In this document: positions 32,669 through 32,683 of the stretch, one piece after another
Layout of the letters: each line of letters opens with the position of its first letter
Numbering within the stretch: position 1 is the stretch's first letter
DNA from: Treponema sp.
GTDB lineage: Bacteria; Spirochaetota; Spirochaetia; Treponematales; Treponemataceae
Assembly: GCA_023231445.1 (NCBI GenBank)
Contig: JALNVF010000018.1
Coordinates: 1-32,683 of the forward strand
Direction: 5' to 3'
DNA length: 32,683 nucleotides
Program-made: the position numbers and the translations under genes
The notes under the pieces: model-generated
Told to the model about the DNA's origin: nothing
Seen by the model: only the letters and a program-made list of their open reading frames with translations
Databases searched by the model: none

Positions 32669-32683
32669 GGAATTACTCCAGAA

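Noticed and set aside
1..32683. Insertion sequences, prophage or integrase genes
   Set aside because: No transposase, integrase or phage structural protein was recognised in any frame.

Overview
The window looks like a chromosomal segment of a spirochaete, most likely a Treponema or close relative. Supporting signs are an archaeal-type class I lysyl-tRNA synthetase, a BMP-type lipoprotein ABC transporter resembling the treponemal flavin/nucleoside systems, a two-TM chemoreceptor, FliK-like and FlhB-like genes inside a trmD-rplS cluster, and a giant serine/threonine-rich surface-type lipoprotein. This is recognition from sequence only; no database search was possible.

Layout. Bases 1-120 hold the end of a pantothenate kinase (coaX-like) gene. 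Bases 121-529 have no gene but hold hairpins, a Fur-box-like palindrome and a five-copy 23-bp tandem repeat. Bases 530-15436 (minus strand) are one gene for a lipoprotein of about 4968 residues, built of tandem Ig-like domains with large internal duplications and a different C-terminal domain. From 15693 to 20504 (plus) lie a MarR-type regulator and a four-gene ABC transporter operon (lipoprotein, double ATPase, two permeases). A clear promoter with a palindrome in its spacer separates the regulator from the operon. Next come a methyl-accepting chemotaxis protein and lysS (both minus), then pgi and an EAL-domain c-di-GMP phosphodiesterase (both plus), then a TatD-type nuclease (minus).

At 28248 a tRNA-Leu(UAA) gene is followed by two tandem copies of a terminator-bearing unit of about 87 bp. 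From the right edge leftward on the minus strand runs a compact operon: trmD, rplS, a FliK-like gene, a FlhB C-domain-like gene, a short HD-GYP-N-terminus-like gene, yraN, a 62-residue gene and a zinc-finger-like gene. Several adjacent genes there overlap by ATGA.

How they may work together. The MarR regulator probably controls the transporter beside it. The MCP and the EAL protein belong to motility and c-di-GMP signalling. The minus-strand operon on the right joins tRNA modification and ribosome synthesis with export-apparatus-like flagellar functions. At least three genes (marR, lysS, the TatD-type gene) have -10 boxes only 6-9 nt before their start codons, suggesting leaderless or nearly leaderless mRNAs. 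The most unusual elements are the giant lipoprotein, the dyad-containing 23-bp repeat array, the asymmetric ATPase with a cysteine cluster, and the duplicated terminator unit.
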